Positions 12,877-23,999 of a stretch of DNA of 64,000 nt are shown piece by piece. The stretch covers positions 13,146,501-13,210,500 of the forward strand of contig JAGTTD010000001.1 of NCBI GenBank assembly GCA_018398585.1, written 5' to 3'. The DNA is from Simmondsia chinensis. Its lineage: Eukaryota > Streptophyta > Magnoliopsida > Caryophyllales > Simmondsiaceae. The translations under genes and the position numbers were made by a program. The notes under the pieces are model-generated. The model ran no database searches and was not told the origin of the DNA. It saw only the letters and a program-made list of their open reading frames with translations. Within the stretch, counting starts at the first letter, position 1, and each line of letters opens with the position of its first letter.

Positions 12877-13028
12877 TATACAACATAATGATAATTTTCT
12901 AGTTGTCTACAAAATATATACATCTATGTAAGGACAATATTTGGGTTGTTAATATACAACATAATGATAATTTTCTAGTTGTCTACAAAATATATACATC
13001 TATGTAAGGACAATATTTGGGTTGTTCA
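12877..13028. repeat. 76-bp tandem duplication inside CACTA
   Basis: The segment containing CAACATAATGATAATTTTCT is repeated with a period of 76 bp (starts 12881 and 12957) and is nearly identical between the two copies. A small + strand open frame here is incidental. Confidence 0.85.
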
Positions 13029-13968
13029 TAACACCTGTACCTTAATATAGCATAACAACATTTCAATTCCTTTATAATACCTGTAGAATAGTACTGTATA
13101 ACCATACAGAAATAACTCTTACATATATCATTCTATGTAGCAACAATTCTAGTAAAAAATAAAAATGTTATTGAAAATTAAATGTCTAAGTATTCACAAA
13201 AGCCAATTTACATACAAAAACCAATAAAAGGGTACATTGTAAAATTCATCACCTAACAATTTAGCAAAAATTACAAATCCGAAAAAAGGTCACAAATAAA
13301 AGTTCCAACAAAAACAAGAATTTGCAATGCAATCTTCCCACACCTGGAAAAAAAAAATACAATACTCATGTTAGGAAATTCTTGTCACCTGAGTATCAAT
13401 AATCAATAGTACAAACACACCACCGGCCAGCAATAAAATAAAAAATGCAACATATAAAAACTATATTAAGGTAATCAACATAAAATTGGCTAAAAAGAAA
13501 CAATTCCTATGCTTTTAATACAAAAGAATCGCAAACCTGATCTCCACATTATAGAACTCAATCACAGTGTCACAAATTCAAAACATTCTTAAACTCCATC
13601 TAAAATTCAGTCACTGAGTCCAAACTCAACAACACTTCCAAATAACTCAACTCAATATTGTGTTCTTAATGAATACTAAAATGATTGCAAACTCTTAACT
13701 TCATATAGAAACACAAAATCCTAAATCCACAAATCTCAAACTCACATAGAACTCAATCATACAATCCAAATGCATCAACAATCTCAAACAACTGAAGAGT
13801 GACAATTTTTTTCATAAAAGCAAAAACTCATAATACAAAACAGCACGCACCTACCAAGTTGGCCCCCAGGAGAATGGACAACCAAAACCAAAACAAAATA
13901 AAATACAGCCCACATGTCATGACACATCAAATGACCTAGCAAGATGCAAGCTCAAAACAAAGTGAAAC
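13029..13968. other. CACTA internal non-coding, degenerate A/C-rich repeats
   Basis: No coding signal. Phrases such as CAAATAACTCAA and TATTCTTAATGAATA at 13555-13685 recur at 16600-16705 on the other side of the inserted LTR element. They look like an old tandem repeat of about 100 bp in the 3' flank of the CACTA genes. Confidence 0.55.
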
Positions 13969-14394
13969 TATCATGATTCTAGATATAGGGAGATATTAAT
14001 AATGCAATGATATAAATAGGAAGTAATTGTTAGTTGGTTAGTTGGTCTAGGTCAAGAGTTAGTTAGGAATAAGTCAATGTTGGCGGCTTAGGGTAGCTAA
14101 GTCGATTGAGTCTACTGTCTAAGTGCAATGTATTAGCTCTAGTATAAGTAGATGATCTTGTATTGTAATCTTGACATGTTGAATGATAATTGATCTTATT
14201 TCTATCTCTTAGTTCCAATTCTCTCTACTTTTCTATCAATTCTCTTAACTTCTCTTCTTTAATCTCTTTAATCTCAACTTAATCTCATCTTATTCTCAAC
14301 TAATTCTCTTCTTTCTCATATCAAACTATCCTTTTCTAGTATAATTCATCATCTAACCTAGGTTATGGCTCAAGTTTGATCTTGAAACAGAACA
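13969..14394 (+). repeat. 5' LTR of short LTR element 1
   Basis: A 426-bp copy starting TATCATGATTC and ending GAACA, matching 16073-16507 almost throughout. It has a TATA-like GTATAAGTAG near 14140 and the primer site directly downstream. LTR divergence of several percent indicates an old insertion. Confidence 0.9.
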
Positions 14395-14915
14395 AATGGT
14401 ATCAGAGCTTGCAAATTGCTTCTAATTGAGTTGAATCATTTCAATTTAGTTGTAATAGCTTGAGTTCAACCAAGTTCACACCTAATTGCATCTGTTGCTG
14501 TTGATCTCATGGTTCAGATTTGAACTGAACTAAAATCAGCAGTGATTGATCAGATTGAGTGCTTAAGATCTAAGCACTTGAATTCTTAATTCAGATTCTT
14601 GACAGTACGATTTAAATTTAGCTTAGCACGGTTGATACTTTGATCAATACACACGCTTCAGATTGATTGTAGCCTAGCAGGGCAATTACCTTGATCAACT
14701 ATATAGAATCCAGAGCAAAACAGAGCTGAATTCAGTGATTAGTTTTACAAAGTTCTGAATTAAAGTGTTGAGATTGACTCGATCGAGTTGAATGTACTTC
14801 AAGCTAGCTACAACATCTCAGAGATCGTTCCATGCTTTGAGAAATTAGATCCCGCTGAGTGCATTTCAAGTGTTGTTGTCTAGATTAATTTAATTGTACT
14901 TGTTACATTTCATTA

Positions 14916-15608
14916 GTGCTACTTCACAGATCTGTTGAACTTGCGATAGCTGCAGCACATTCACACAATTGGATTCTGGTGATTAAAAGCACTAAATCAG
15001 TATCTCATTACACTTCAGCTGGTTTATACAAAAGATCTGTAGTACACTTTGTCAACATGAATGCTCAATCTTCCCTAGGCTCCAAAGATGCTACTCTATT
15101 GGTAAAAATTGAGAATGTTCTTTATCCTATCACTAAAGACATTTTCTACCAAATCTTTAATCCCTATGGTTATATTGAAGAAATTGAAGTCAATTCAATA
15201 CCTACCATAGAAATTTAAGCATAGGTGACCTATTCCTCAAGGAATCATGCTGCATCCGCAATTATTCAGCTACATGGAATAAATATCTATGACTATTGTT
15301 GTAGCTTAGAGATTCAATTTTCCAACGCTTGTAAGGAAATTGGGAAAACAAAAGAAAATCCTTCTCCAAATGGGCCTTTAGAGTTGGTAGATGGTAATGC
15401 ACGTCAAGAGGAAAGGACTAAGAATGAAGACATGCCTACAATCACAGGAATGGAATCAAACGTTCGGTTATGTAAAGCTCCAATACAATTTAATCAGGAA
15501 CCTCTTGTCATTTGGTACAGTAGGCATAAAACGCAGCAGGACATTGAGCTGGTAAATTGTGTTGATCGAGCTAGCAGTAAGGGACATACTCCAATGGTGC
15601 ATCCATAA
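14916..15608 (+). pseudogene. PTB-like RRM fragment carried by LTR element 1
   Basis: One reading frame is open from 14916 to 15608 except for two stops (15216-15218 and 15222-15224). The part from about 15082 reads LLVKIENVLYPITKDIFYQI and, after the stops, LHGINIYDYCCSLEIQFSN (about 15273-15330). These correspond to the RNP2-like start and the INIYDGCC..IQFSN end of the second RRM of plant polypyrimidine-tract-binding proteins, an RNA-binding splicing regulator family. Spacing between the two blocks fits one RRM. The rest (to 15608) has no recognised domain. The piece lies between primer site and 3' LTR, where gag-pol would be. I infer a captured host transcript fragment. Alternative: an unknown gag with chance resemblance, which I think unlikely given the second motif. 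Confidence 0.6.
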
Positions 15609-16072
15609 GTAAGACTTCATGATATTTGGTGCCATAAAGGAAATTAGACCTCAGTAAAAGCTAGTTTTCAAGGAAAACCACATCTTAAGCTTGGATTTGA
15701 TGTTTAGTTAGCTGGTTTGTTACGAGAATACAAGTGGTTGGGTGTGACAATTGAACATTTTTAACTTAAGCATCAAGGAGTGTTGTTTAAGTGGAAAGCA
15801 TAGTGCTAAATTGATACTACTGCAGCACCAAATTGGAGGACACTATGGCTTGGAATTCAAATGCATAGAAGTTCTTGAAGTGCATATCTAACTAATACTA
15901 CTGCAGAAACTTGTGATTTGCTTCATTCAAGTTAACATCAGTACCAGCAACAATTTTGCAACAGCAAGTGCTCACCAGCGGCAAATTCAGTAGTTTTCAG
16001 CATCACAAAAAAAGTTCTTCAAGTCAATGTAAGAAGATTCTTGAGGACAAGAATCTCTAAAGGGAGGACTAT

Positions 16073-16507
16073 TGTCATGATTCAAGATATAGGGAGATAT
16101 TAATAATGCAATGATGTAAATATGAATTAATTATTAGTTTGTTAGTTGGTCTTGGTCAAGATTTAGATAGGAATAAGTCAATGTTGGCGTCTCGGGGTAG
16201 GTAAGTCGGTTGAGTCTAGTGTCCAAGTGCAATGTATTAGCTCTAGTATAAGTAGATGATCTTGCATTGTAATCTTGATATGTTGAATGATAATTGATCT
16301 CATTTCTATCTCTTAGTTTGAATTTTCTCTACTTTTCTATCAGTTCTCTTAACTTCTCTTCTTTAATCTCTTCAATCTCAACTTAATCTCTCTTAATCTC
16401 ATCTTATTCTCAACTAATTCTCTTCTTTCTCATATAAAACTATCATTTCTAGTATAATTCATCATCTAACCTAGGTTATGATTCAAGATTGATCTTGAAT
16501 CATAACA
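16073..16507 (+). repeat. 3' LTR of short LTR element 1
   Basis: Starts TGTCATGATTCAAGATATAG and ends CATAACA, followed by the GAAAC duplication. It is the near-identical partner of 13969-14394 and keeps the canonical TG start that the 5' copy has lost. Confidence 0.9.
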
Positions 16508-16769
16508 GAAACTACTGCCCACACTTACTTCAAAATGCCAATTCAAAACCTCTTTACTCTATACATCACAAACTCGAACTGTACAGTACATAATCTGAGT
16601 CATAAATCAACAACATTCTCAAACTCTGCATAGAAATTAATCACAAAGTCCAAATCCACAACTATTCCAAATAACTCAATAATGTATTCTTAATGAATAT
16701 ATTAACATACATAAGCGAAAACTAAGGGAAAAAAAAAAGAGAGAAGAAAAAGAAGAAGATTACCACATA

Positions 16770-18618
16770 CTAATAATACTTTATCAATGTAGTCATCCAT
16801 CTCAGTAGATAGGGAGGGAGTATTTGACCCATTGTTAAGACCTCCATCCTCCAGTGCTTTACGCTAGCTACCAAATCAGTAAATTCTTTATTCTCCTTAA
16901 GAAGTGCTGAGTTTTCCTTCTTAAATTGACGAAATTGTTCAAGAAGCTCGGCCTTGGTAGAAGATGGTCCTCTCAAATCGTCAGGCCTTACTTCTCCCTC
17001 ATAACCAGACACATGACCATGAGCTTGACGTTTGTTGAAGACCATCTCAACAACTTCAATGTTAGATAAGGTGGGATCCTCTTCAATGACATCAACAATT
17101 TTATTCTACAAAATATGGTGAACTAAAAATGGAGTAAAGTAAATTTGAAAACAAGTAATTAATTCTTTAAATTCTAGGTGTCGCCAACCTAGCACCCTTT
17201 GAGCATGTAGCCAGAAACATCTCACCAAGATTCGGACCTTCCCCATTCTGTTTGGTCTTTACAATCAAAGAATAGTTAGATTGTCCACCAGAGAAAAAAA
17301 ATTAAAAAAACAAAATACTGAAGTTGTCAGTTGCATACTATATCATTGAAAATTTGCCTATAAGCTCTGCTACCAGTACGATGAAGCAGTTCTTTCGAAA
17401 GCGCAGCCCTATTTTTGGAGTTTCTGGCACTCCTTGCCTATATTTCAAATAGTAAAAAGTTAATATGTCCATGAATAAAACTGCAAGAAATAAAATCAAA
17501 AAATAGAAGAGAATTTATACCTGGAACTCATCAAGTGCATAATAATTTATTACAATCCATACCCAATCCTCCTTATCCCACGCTTCTGGAGGCTGATCTG
17601 TCAAGGCCTTTCTTAAAGCTTGTTCCACAGTGAAGTTGGGAGGCGGCGGAGGATGCTTTTTTGTTTTCGGCCTTTTCAAAATCTCAAATCAATACAAGCC
17701 CCCTCTCTAATTTTTCCACAAGTACCGCATATGATCTAAGATCTCTTTGCGATACTCCTTCAAGTCAACATTCTCGTCATGAAATTTGTCCTAATTCAAA
17801 TACGTGAACTCAATTTCTTTTCATGCTAATCAAATTTTGCCATTGTAAATTAGACATCTAACAATCATCGCATTATTATTTACAAATGAAAATATAACCT
17901 ACACTACACAGTTAAGTTGCCAAGACTACTGCAAACATGTGTTCCTTCTCTCTTCCATCAATTTCATCCTACGAGCGCTTCCTCCTTGGAACCACATTTC
18001 TATCATGTACAATTTTTTCCAAGTGTCGAGAAAATTCATTTACATTTTCCCCAATACCGCGATTATGGAAATTTTCAATAGGCAACTTATTTCCATGTTT
18101 AAGAGTTGCCATCTTTTGGCATTTGCTCTTTCCACGTCTTTTCCTCTTCTTTCCATCGTCATTTTCAGCAAAACCTACCAATAATGAAAAAGTGATTACA
18201 TACTAATAAGAAATCAAAGCTTTACCATTTCTAAAAAAGAGTAAGAAAAACAATTAACTTGTTTATCAACATCAATTTCATCTTCAGTTTCATGATTCTC
18301 CAACTCCATTTCAATTTGCAAAGCATTTGTGGAGCTAATATGGTCATATGTTAGATCAGGAGCTTCAAATGAGGCTTCCCGTGATCTAATCCGTGAAGAC
18401 ATCATATTGCCTTCTCTAACCTTTGTATTATGGTTGTTGATTGAAGGGGAAGGCATATGAACAGCTCCAACTGAATTGAATTTAATAGGCCTATTTCTTG
18501 TGTTAACATAAGCCTTTAACCCCTGGCCACCTCTAGCTAGCGCTCTCGGTGGTAGGAACTGTTTCTTAGCTTTTGAAGAAGAAGACTTATCAATAACTTT
18601 ACTTTGAAACATCATCAT
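16770..18618 (-). pseudogene. CACTA second gene, Transposase_24/TNPA-like
   Basis: Minus-strand exon-like pieces lie downstream of TNP2: 18214-18618, 17969-18181, fragments at 17340-17720 and 16770-17045. The first gives a basic, serine-rich N-terminus. The second has KRRGKSKCQKMATLKHGNKL, resembling the RG-x-T/S...L..G..L start of Ptta/En/Spm plant transposase (PF03004) domains, followed by an EFSRHLEKIVHDRNVVPRR stretch in the place of the QLG..VR block. The 17340-17420 piece reads KNRAALSKELLHRTGSRAY, matching the NR..L...H..GSKS block of that family. The last piece is a predicted coiled coil (LLEQFRQFKKENSALLKENK). Such proteins bind subterminal repeats and assist TNP2. Exon borders are uncertain and frames are broken. 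Confidence 0.6.
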
Positions 18619-18799
18619 GTTACATAAGAAGACAAGTCAGTATAACAACAATAACAACCCCCCAGCAATTTGGCATGCATCTGATTTCATCACCTTTTAT
18701 TTTACACTATTAGCAAACTGCTTCACCAGTAGAAGAAAATCAAGAAGACAAGTCAGCTGATGTGATAAAAACTCAAGTAAAAGAGAAGTCATATTATTA

Positions 18800-21700
18800 T
18801 TCTTTACTAAACTATACTACAAAGAGAAAGATCAAAATCATAAACTATGAAACAAGAAAATAAGGTCATGTTCTTTTCTTTTTCTTCCTCTTTCTAGTCT
18901 CACTGGTCTCAGACAGATTAACAACCATTGGCTCTATATCCATCCTGATCCAGTTGATTATATCATTCAAAGTTGAAGCGGTGGATGAGATTAAATTGGA
19001 CTTGGAGTGTTCGCCTTGTTGTTATGCTTTACAAGGATCTACATTATTGGAATCATCATTTTGTTCGACCTTGTATAAGCCACGCGGTTGAGCCTCAACA
19101 ACAACATACCAACCTTTCCTTTCGTTGTGTGTGATGTAAAATACCCGTCTTACCTGATTTGCCAAAGCAAATGGCTCATCTATTTTCAGCTTATGCTTAG
19201 GATCAGTACTAACAACCCCATATTCATCTTTAACCATTCCCTTTCCATAAACATCCCATCCATTTACAACGAAATAATACTACTTTGTTTCCACCAAGAT
19301 ATTGTAAATGGAGTACCTCTATCAATACTCCATAATATTCCACATTTTCACTTCTATTATTAGTAGGGGTGTATTTGAGCCGAGCTGAGCCCGAGCTTGC
19401 CAGGCCAGAGGCTCGGCTCATTTGCATTAAGCTCGTCTTGGGCTCGGCTTGAAGCTTACAGAGCTCGAAAAGTTCAAGCTCGAGCACGGCTCGTCAAAAG
19501 CTCGGGCTCGGCTTGGCTCGATCTAAGCTCGGAAAGCTTGAATTAAGCTTGCAATATTTCGGCTCATTTAAGCTAAATCTAGGCTCGTTTGGGCTCATTT
19601 AAGCTCGGGCTCGGCTCGATAAGTTGACCGAGCCGGCTCGCGAGCCCTTGTGAGCCGGCTCGTCAAGGGCTCGCGAGCCGGCTCGGCTCATTTACACCCC
19701 TAACTATCAGTATTACCAGCAACAAGCACCCCACTATTTTTAGTCTTCAAGCGTTTCTCACGATCTTCTGTATGGAACCAATATCCATTAACTATATGTC
19801 CTTGATAGCTTGTAACGTATTGAGTAGGGCCATGAGATAACGCCAACAAATCTTCCATCTTTTTACTTTTATCAAGCTCAGAAAGACGTGCCACCTACAA
19901 ACATTTACTTAAATTAGTTATTTTCACTTATATGAATGACTTACTAAGAAGCCAAATTGCGCAAGAATTTAAAATCCAAAATAATGTAATTACCTCATAT
20001 TTGAACCAATGCATAAATTTTGCATCATCATAATCCTTTCCGCGTAAATCAACACCATTGAATGCAATAGCTTCAGAAAACTGGCTACGAAATCATACAA
20101 AAGTGATTAATTTGGTGATTAAGAACAAGAAAAATCTGATATGTTTGTCATAAGTTTATGGTGTCTTACTCGAGAAATGGTTCAACTTTAACGCAATTCC
20201 TCAATATGTACATATGAGCTTTATCCAACTCATCGTTGTCAATATTAGGAAATGAAGCAGCTCCTAATGCTCGTCCAGAATGACAAAATGCAGATAAGCC
20301 TCCCTCGTAGTTATATTCCTCTTCATTTCTCCTAGGGCAAGTAAACTTCGTCTTCATGTCTTCCAAATACCTAGAGCAAAATGTCATACACTCATCTGCT
20401 ATGTAGCCCTTGGCAATTGAGCCCTCTTGACGAGCTCGATTCCGAATATGAGACTTTAGATGATATAATTCTTGCTCTATAGGAAACATCCATCTAAATT
20501 GAATTGGGCCCCCAATCTTAGACTCATAAGGTAAATGAATAGGAAAAAGCACCATATCATCAAAAAACGACAAGGGAAAGATCCTCTCTAACTTGCAGAG
20601 CGTATATGGAATTTGAGCTTCAATTTTATCCAACTCATCCATAGTTATTGCTTTAGCACACAAGATCTAAAAAAACATTGATAACTCAATTAGTGCCTCC
20701 CACTCAACTTTGGTAAGAAGATTGCGTATTGCTAGAGGAAGTAGATGTTCGATAATAATATGGCAGTCATGACTCTTCAATCCCGATATCTTACTGTCCT
20801 TCATATTCACGCACTGAGAAATATTAGAAGAAAATCCATCTAGAACCTTTAAATCTTTTAAGAGATGGCAAAATTTACCCTTCTCAACCGCAGAAAATGT
20901 AAATGAACCAGCATTTATTTTAGTTTTATTGCCCTCTTGATAAGGATGTAAATTTGGCCTTAAGTGCATTGCTTACAAGTCCAAATGACCTTTAACATGG
21001 TCCTTTGTTTTCCCTTTGATGCTCAGAAGAGTGCCCAAAATATTGTGACATACATTGTTCTCAATATGCATCATATCCAAATTATGCCACAACAAAAGGG
21101 TCCTCCAATAAAGAAGCTTGAAAAAAATACTCTTCTTTTTCCAATTATCTCCCCTAGTATCATATGTCAGCTTGACCTTCTTATGTGGAGCTTTAATTAA
21201 TGTAATTTCCTCAAGACCCTCCACCTAAGGAAGGATATCATCACTGGATAATGGCTTTGGTGGAGATCTCTTCTCAATCGTCCCATCAAAAGAGTCTTTA
21301 TCTTTTTGCCACTTATGATTACGAGGTAACCAACATCGGTGCCCTGTGTAACATTATTTGGCACTATTCTACAGCCCAATAGAGTAGATATTTTTATTAC
21401 AAACAGGGCATGCTAACTTACCCTTAGTGCTCCATCCCGATAAGTTCCCATCAGCAGGAAAATCATTAATTGTCCATAACAAAGTAGCCCATAATAGAAA
21501 GTTTTGTTTTCTCGATGCAACAAATGTTTCAACACCCGATTTCCATAGCTCATTCAACTCCTCAATCAAAGGTTGTAGATATATGTCAATTGCATTACCA
21601 GGAGCCTCAGGACCAGGTATAAGCATTGATAAAATCACATTATGCTTCTTCATACACATTTAAGGAGGCAAGTTGTAGGGGACCAATATGATTGGCCAAA

Positions 21701-22430
21701 TGCTATATGGTGTCTTTGAATTTGCAAAGGCCTGAAAACCATCACTAGCAAGACCAAGTCTAACATTACAGGGTTCTAGGGAGAATTCATTAAATGATTT
21801 CCATGCAAATGAATCAGCAAGGTGCCTCATTACATTATCTTTGTTTCTTTTATCGTGATGCCATCTCATAAAAGAAGCAGTCTTTGTTGACATATATAAT
21901 TGTTGTAACCTCGGCTTTAGTGGGAAGTAACGTAGAGTCTTAAAATGGTATTTTTTTACCATTTGCTTTACATTTTTTTCTCCCCGTTATGCTTATCATC
22001 CTTCCATCTCGAAGCACCGCATATCTTACAGTCATCTAACTCTGCATCCTCCTTCCAGAATAGCATACAAGCATTTACACATGCATCAATTTTAGTGTAA
22101 GAAAGGCCAAGGTCCCGAATAATCTTTTTTGCCTCGTAATCTGAATCTGGCAAAGTAGAACCCTCAGATAATAGCGCTTCCTTTAAGAATTGCAACAACA
22201 TAGTAAATGATGCATTACTCCAACAGCCTAGGGTCTTTATATGAAGCAATTTCACCAAAGCAGACAATTGAGAGATCTTCGACCTCACATGTAGTGGTAG
22301 TTTAGAGCTCTCTAACAACCTATAGAATTTTTTAGCTTTCTCATTTGGCTCCTCTTCATGCACAACGTGACTTGAGGAATCAATGTTGGCATAATTAGAA
22401 TCTATGTCACCAAAGTAAGGAAATTTATCC
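18800..22430 (-). pseudogene. TNP2: CACTA transposase TNP2 (TNPD-like), main part
   Basis: The minus strand encodes most of a Transposase family TNP2 protein. In order there is an N-terminal part from 22430; a LEPCNVRLGLASDGFQAF motif near 21750; DIYLQPLIEELNELW near 21570; and a DGNLSGWSTKGKLACPVC zinc-type motif near 21420. Then come LDMMHIENNVCHNILGT near 21060, KISGLKSHDCHIIIEHLLP near 20775, and the DUF4218 block (LPYESKIGGPIQFRWMFPIE) near 20500. A DUF4216-like block lies at 19022-19360. Splice signals remain: exon end CTCGA/GTAAG at about 20168, exon SQFSEAIAFNGVDLRGKDY... ending at a GTAATT donor near 19993, and acceptor TTTGTAG near 19895. A lysine/arginine-rich tail (RKRKKKK near 18890) could act in nuclear import. 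In-frame stops (for example 21660, 20973, 20664, 19022) and at least two frameshifts make it a pseudogene. The SIRE element cuts it at 22430 and a MITE at 19364. Confidence 0.9.
19364..19702. mobile_element. hAT-type MITE (339 bp) inside TNP2
   Basis: The ends TAGGGGTGTA and TTACACCCCTA are inverted repeats, and the interior is packed with short copies of GAGCCGAGCTCG / GGCTCG. Flanking 8-mers ATTATTAG (19356-19363) and ACTATCAG (19703-19710) match at six of eight positions, consistent with a decayed 8-bp hAT target duplication. It interrupts the TNP2 coding region between the ...NSGVLVAGN and ...NVEYYGVLIE segments. Its terminus and subterminal repeats match the left end of the hAT element at 45273. 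Confidence 0.82.
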
Positions 22431-23964
22431 TGTTGGCTCAAAAGCCAATATCATTGTAATTTTGATGATAACAAGCATTTAGTGAGTCATGTGATTTAAA
22501 TTGTTCTAATCTTATTTTCAAGTGACTTATAAGAAAGCTAGGCACATCAAAGATTAATCATGGATACGAAGCTTTCCAAAAGATGATAAATCAAGAGGAA
22601 AAGAGATAAAAGCTGAAGAGAAGATTTATCCAGATTGAAGAGAACGTGATCCGAGTCCAAGCATTTTAAAGTCATTTATTTTTATTGTCTAGGACTTAGG
22701 ATCGGGATATATCAATTGAGTCCAAGTCTCAATATTGATATGTGATGCTCTTATAAAAATGTTTTTGGAAAATATTTTTGAAAGTTGATTTACCAAATTT
22801 TATTTGAAAAATATTCAAGTCAAAATTAAACCAATCTAATTTATCATTTAAAATATTTTTTTAAGATTGGTACTTTGAAAAGTATGATCAAATCAAATAA
22901 AGATAAAATTTTAATGGGTGTTGATTTAGCTTGATTTATGGAACTAATTATTTTTATAATCAAGTAAAATGGGAAATAAATTCAAAAATTTGAACAAATA
23001 TAGTAATTAATCAATCAATTTTTAACTTAGGAAATGCAATAAAATTATCCCACCAATCAAGCAAATTGATCAAAACGTGTAAATGCACCCGGGTATGCTG
23101 AGTGTCGACACATAGGCAGTATGTGTCGACACACAGACTTGCAGTAGCCACAAAGAGCTGCTGTGTGTCGACACACAGAGGGTGTGTGTCGACTCACAGA
23201 CCTTGTGTGTTGACACACAGACTGAAAAAGCTCAAAACCGCTACTTTTGACTTGATTTCTTTGCAAAACCTTTTTCTAATTTTTTGAACGTCTTAATGGC
23301 CCTCATTTGCCTATAAATAGGGCTTGAATGCTTTGGTTAAAATCATCCAATACTCTCTAGCATTCTTTGATAAAAAGTTCTCTTATATACTTGCGCTTTA
23401 AAGGTTGGTTTTTTAAGCTTTGTTTAAAACTTTTATTAGAGCATCACTTGTTCTCTTATTGTTGATCTTTGAGCTTTATTGGCATATCCTTAGCTTTGGC
23501 TAAGCTTGACCAAGTGTCAATTCACTCTTGAAAGAGTGAAGAATTTAAGTGCTTTAATTCTTTCATTACTTTATTCAAATTTATTTCATTGTAAAGGTTG
23601 GATCCTGAACCTGCTGTTTATAAAAGGATCAGTTGTAAAAGGTTGGTCTTGAGCCTACGTAAAAAATGACTGGTTGTAAAGGTTGGATCCTGAGCCTGTT
23701 CTTAAAAAGGATCATCGAGCTTAGTTAAAGGCTCAAGTGACTAAGAGTAGTCACTTGAGAAGTGGACTAGCTTCTGGTTTGGAAGTGAACCAATATAAAA
23801 ATCATTGTGCATCTCATTTATTTTTGTCTTTGTTTGTTTCATTTAAGATTTATTGTTTTGTTTTTAATTGAATTTTTTGGTTCATATATTTAATTTTTTA
23901 TTTACCACTAAAGAACCTAATTCACCCCCCCCCCCCCCCTCCTAGGTTACCATTTGGACCTTCA
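22431..23964 (+). repeat. 5' LTR of the SIRE element
   Basis: 1534 bp. Contains a cluster of palindromic TGTGTCGACACA-like motifs (23100-23222), a TATA box TATAAATA (23312-23319), three GTAAAGGTTGGATCCTGA-like tandem phrases (about 23590-23710) and a run of 15 C near the 3' end (23925-23939). Its partner is 29403-30914. Confidence 0.95.
23312..23319 (+). promoter_or_regulatory. TATA box in SIRE 5' LTR
   Basis: TATAAATA in the context GCCTATAAATAGGGC. The same box is conserved in the 3' LTR at 30262-30269. It marks the probable U3/R start of the element transcript. Confidence 0.7.
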
Positions 23965-23978
23965 ATTGGTATCAGAGC
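23965..23978 (+). other. Primer binding site (tRNA-Met initiator type)
   Basis: ATTGGTATCAGAGCC follows the CA end of the 5' LTR. TGGTATCAGAGC is complementary to the 3' end of plant initiator tRNA-Met, the usual Copia primer. Confidence 0.9.
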
Positions 23979-23999
23979 CAGTGCTCTATTCTTTTTGGG

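Larger units (their letters stand above)
13969..16507 (+). mobile_element. Non-autonomous LTR retrotransposon 1 (2.54 kb), inserted in CACTA
   Basis: Two direct LTRs (13969-14394 and 16073-16507) flank 1.7 kb without any pol domain. The element is bounded by a perfect 5-bp duplication GAAAC (13964-13968 and 16508-16512). A primer site ATGGTATCAGAGCT (tRNA-Met type) follows the 5' LTR at 14396, and a purine-rich AAAGGGAGGA precedes the 3' LTR. The ends are TATCATG (decayed TG) and ACA. The internal region holds a fragment resembling a polypyrimidine-tract-binding protein RRM. The LTRs resemble those of the element at 31530 in ends and in the inverted motif TCAAGATTGATCTTGAAT. Confidence 0.92.

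Noticed and set aside
12749..12931. + strand 60-residue frame in CACTA left end
   Set aside because: Falls in subterminal and tandem-duplicated non-coding sequence.
17937..18206. Two + strand frames of 81-89 residues
   Set aside because: Antisense shadows of the Transposase_24-like exon on the minus strand.
23100..23222. Regularly spaced palindromic repeats that could suggest a CRISPR-like array
   Set aside because: Plant nuclear LTR sequence, variable spacer lengths, imperfect repeats, and present in both LTRs.
23057..23287. Open frames on both strands in the SIRE LTR (VCRHT / VSTHR repeats)
   Set aside because: By-product of the palindromic repeat; the LTR is non-coding.
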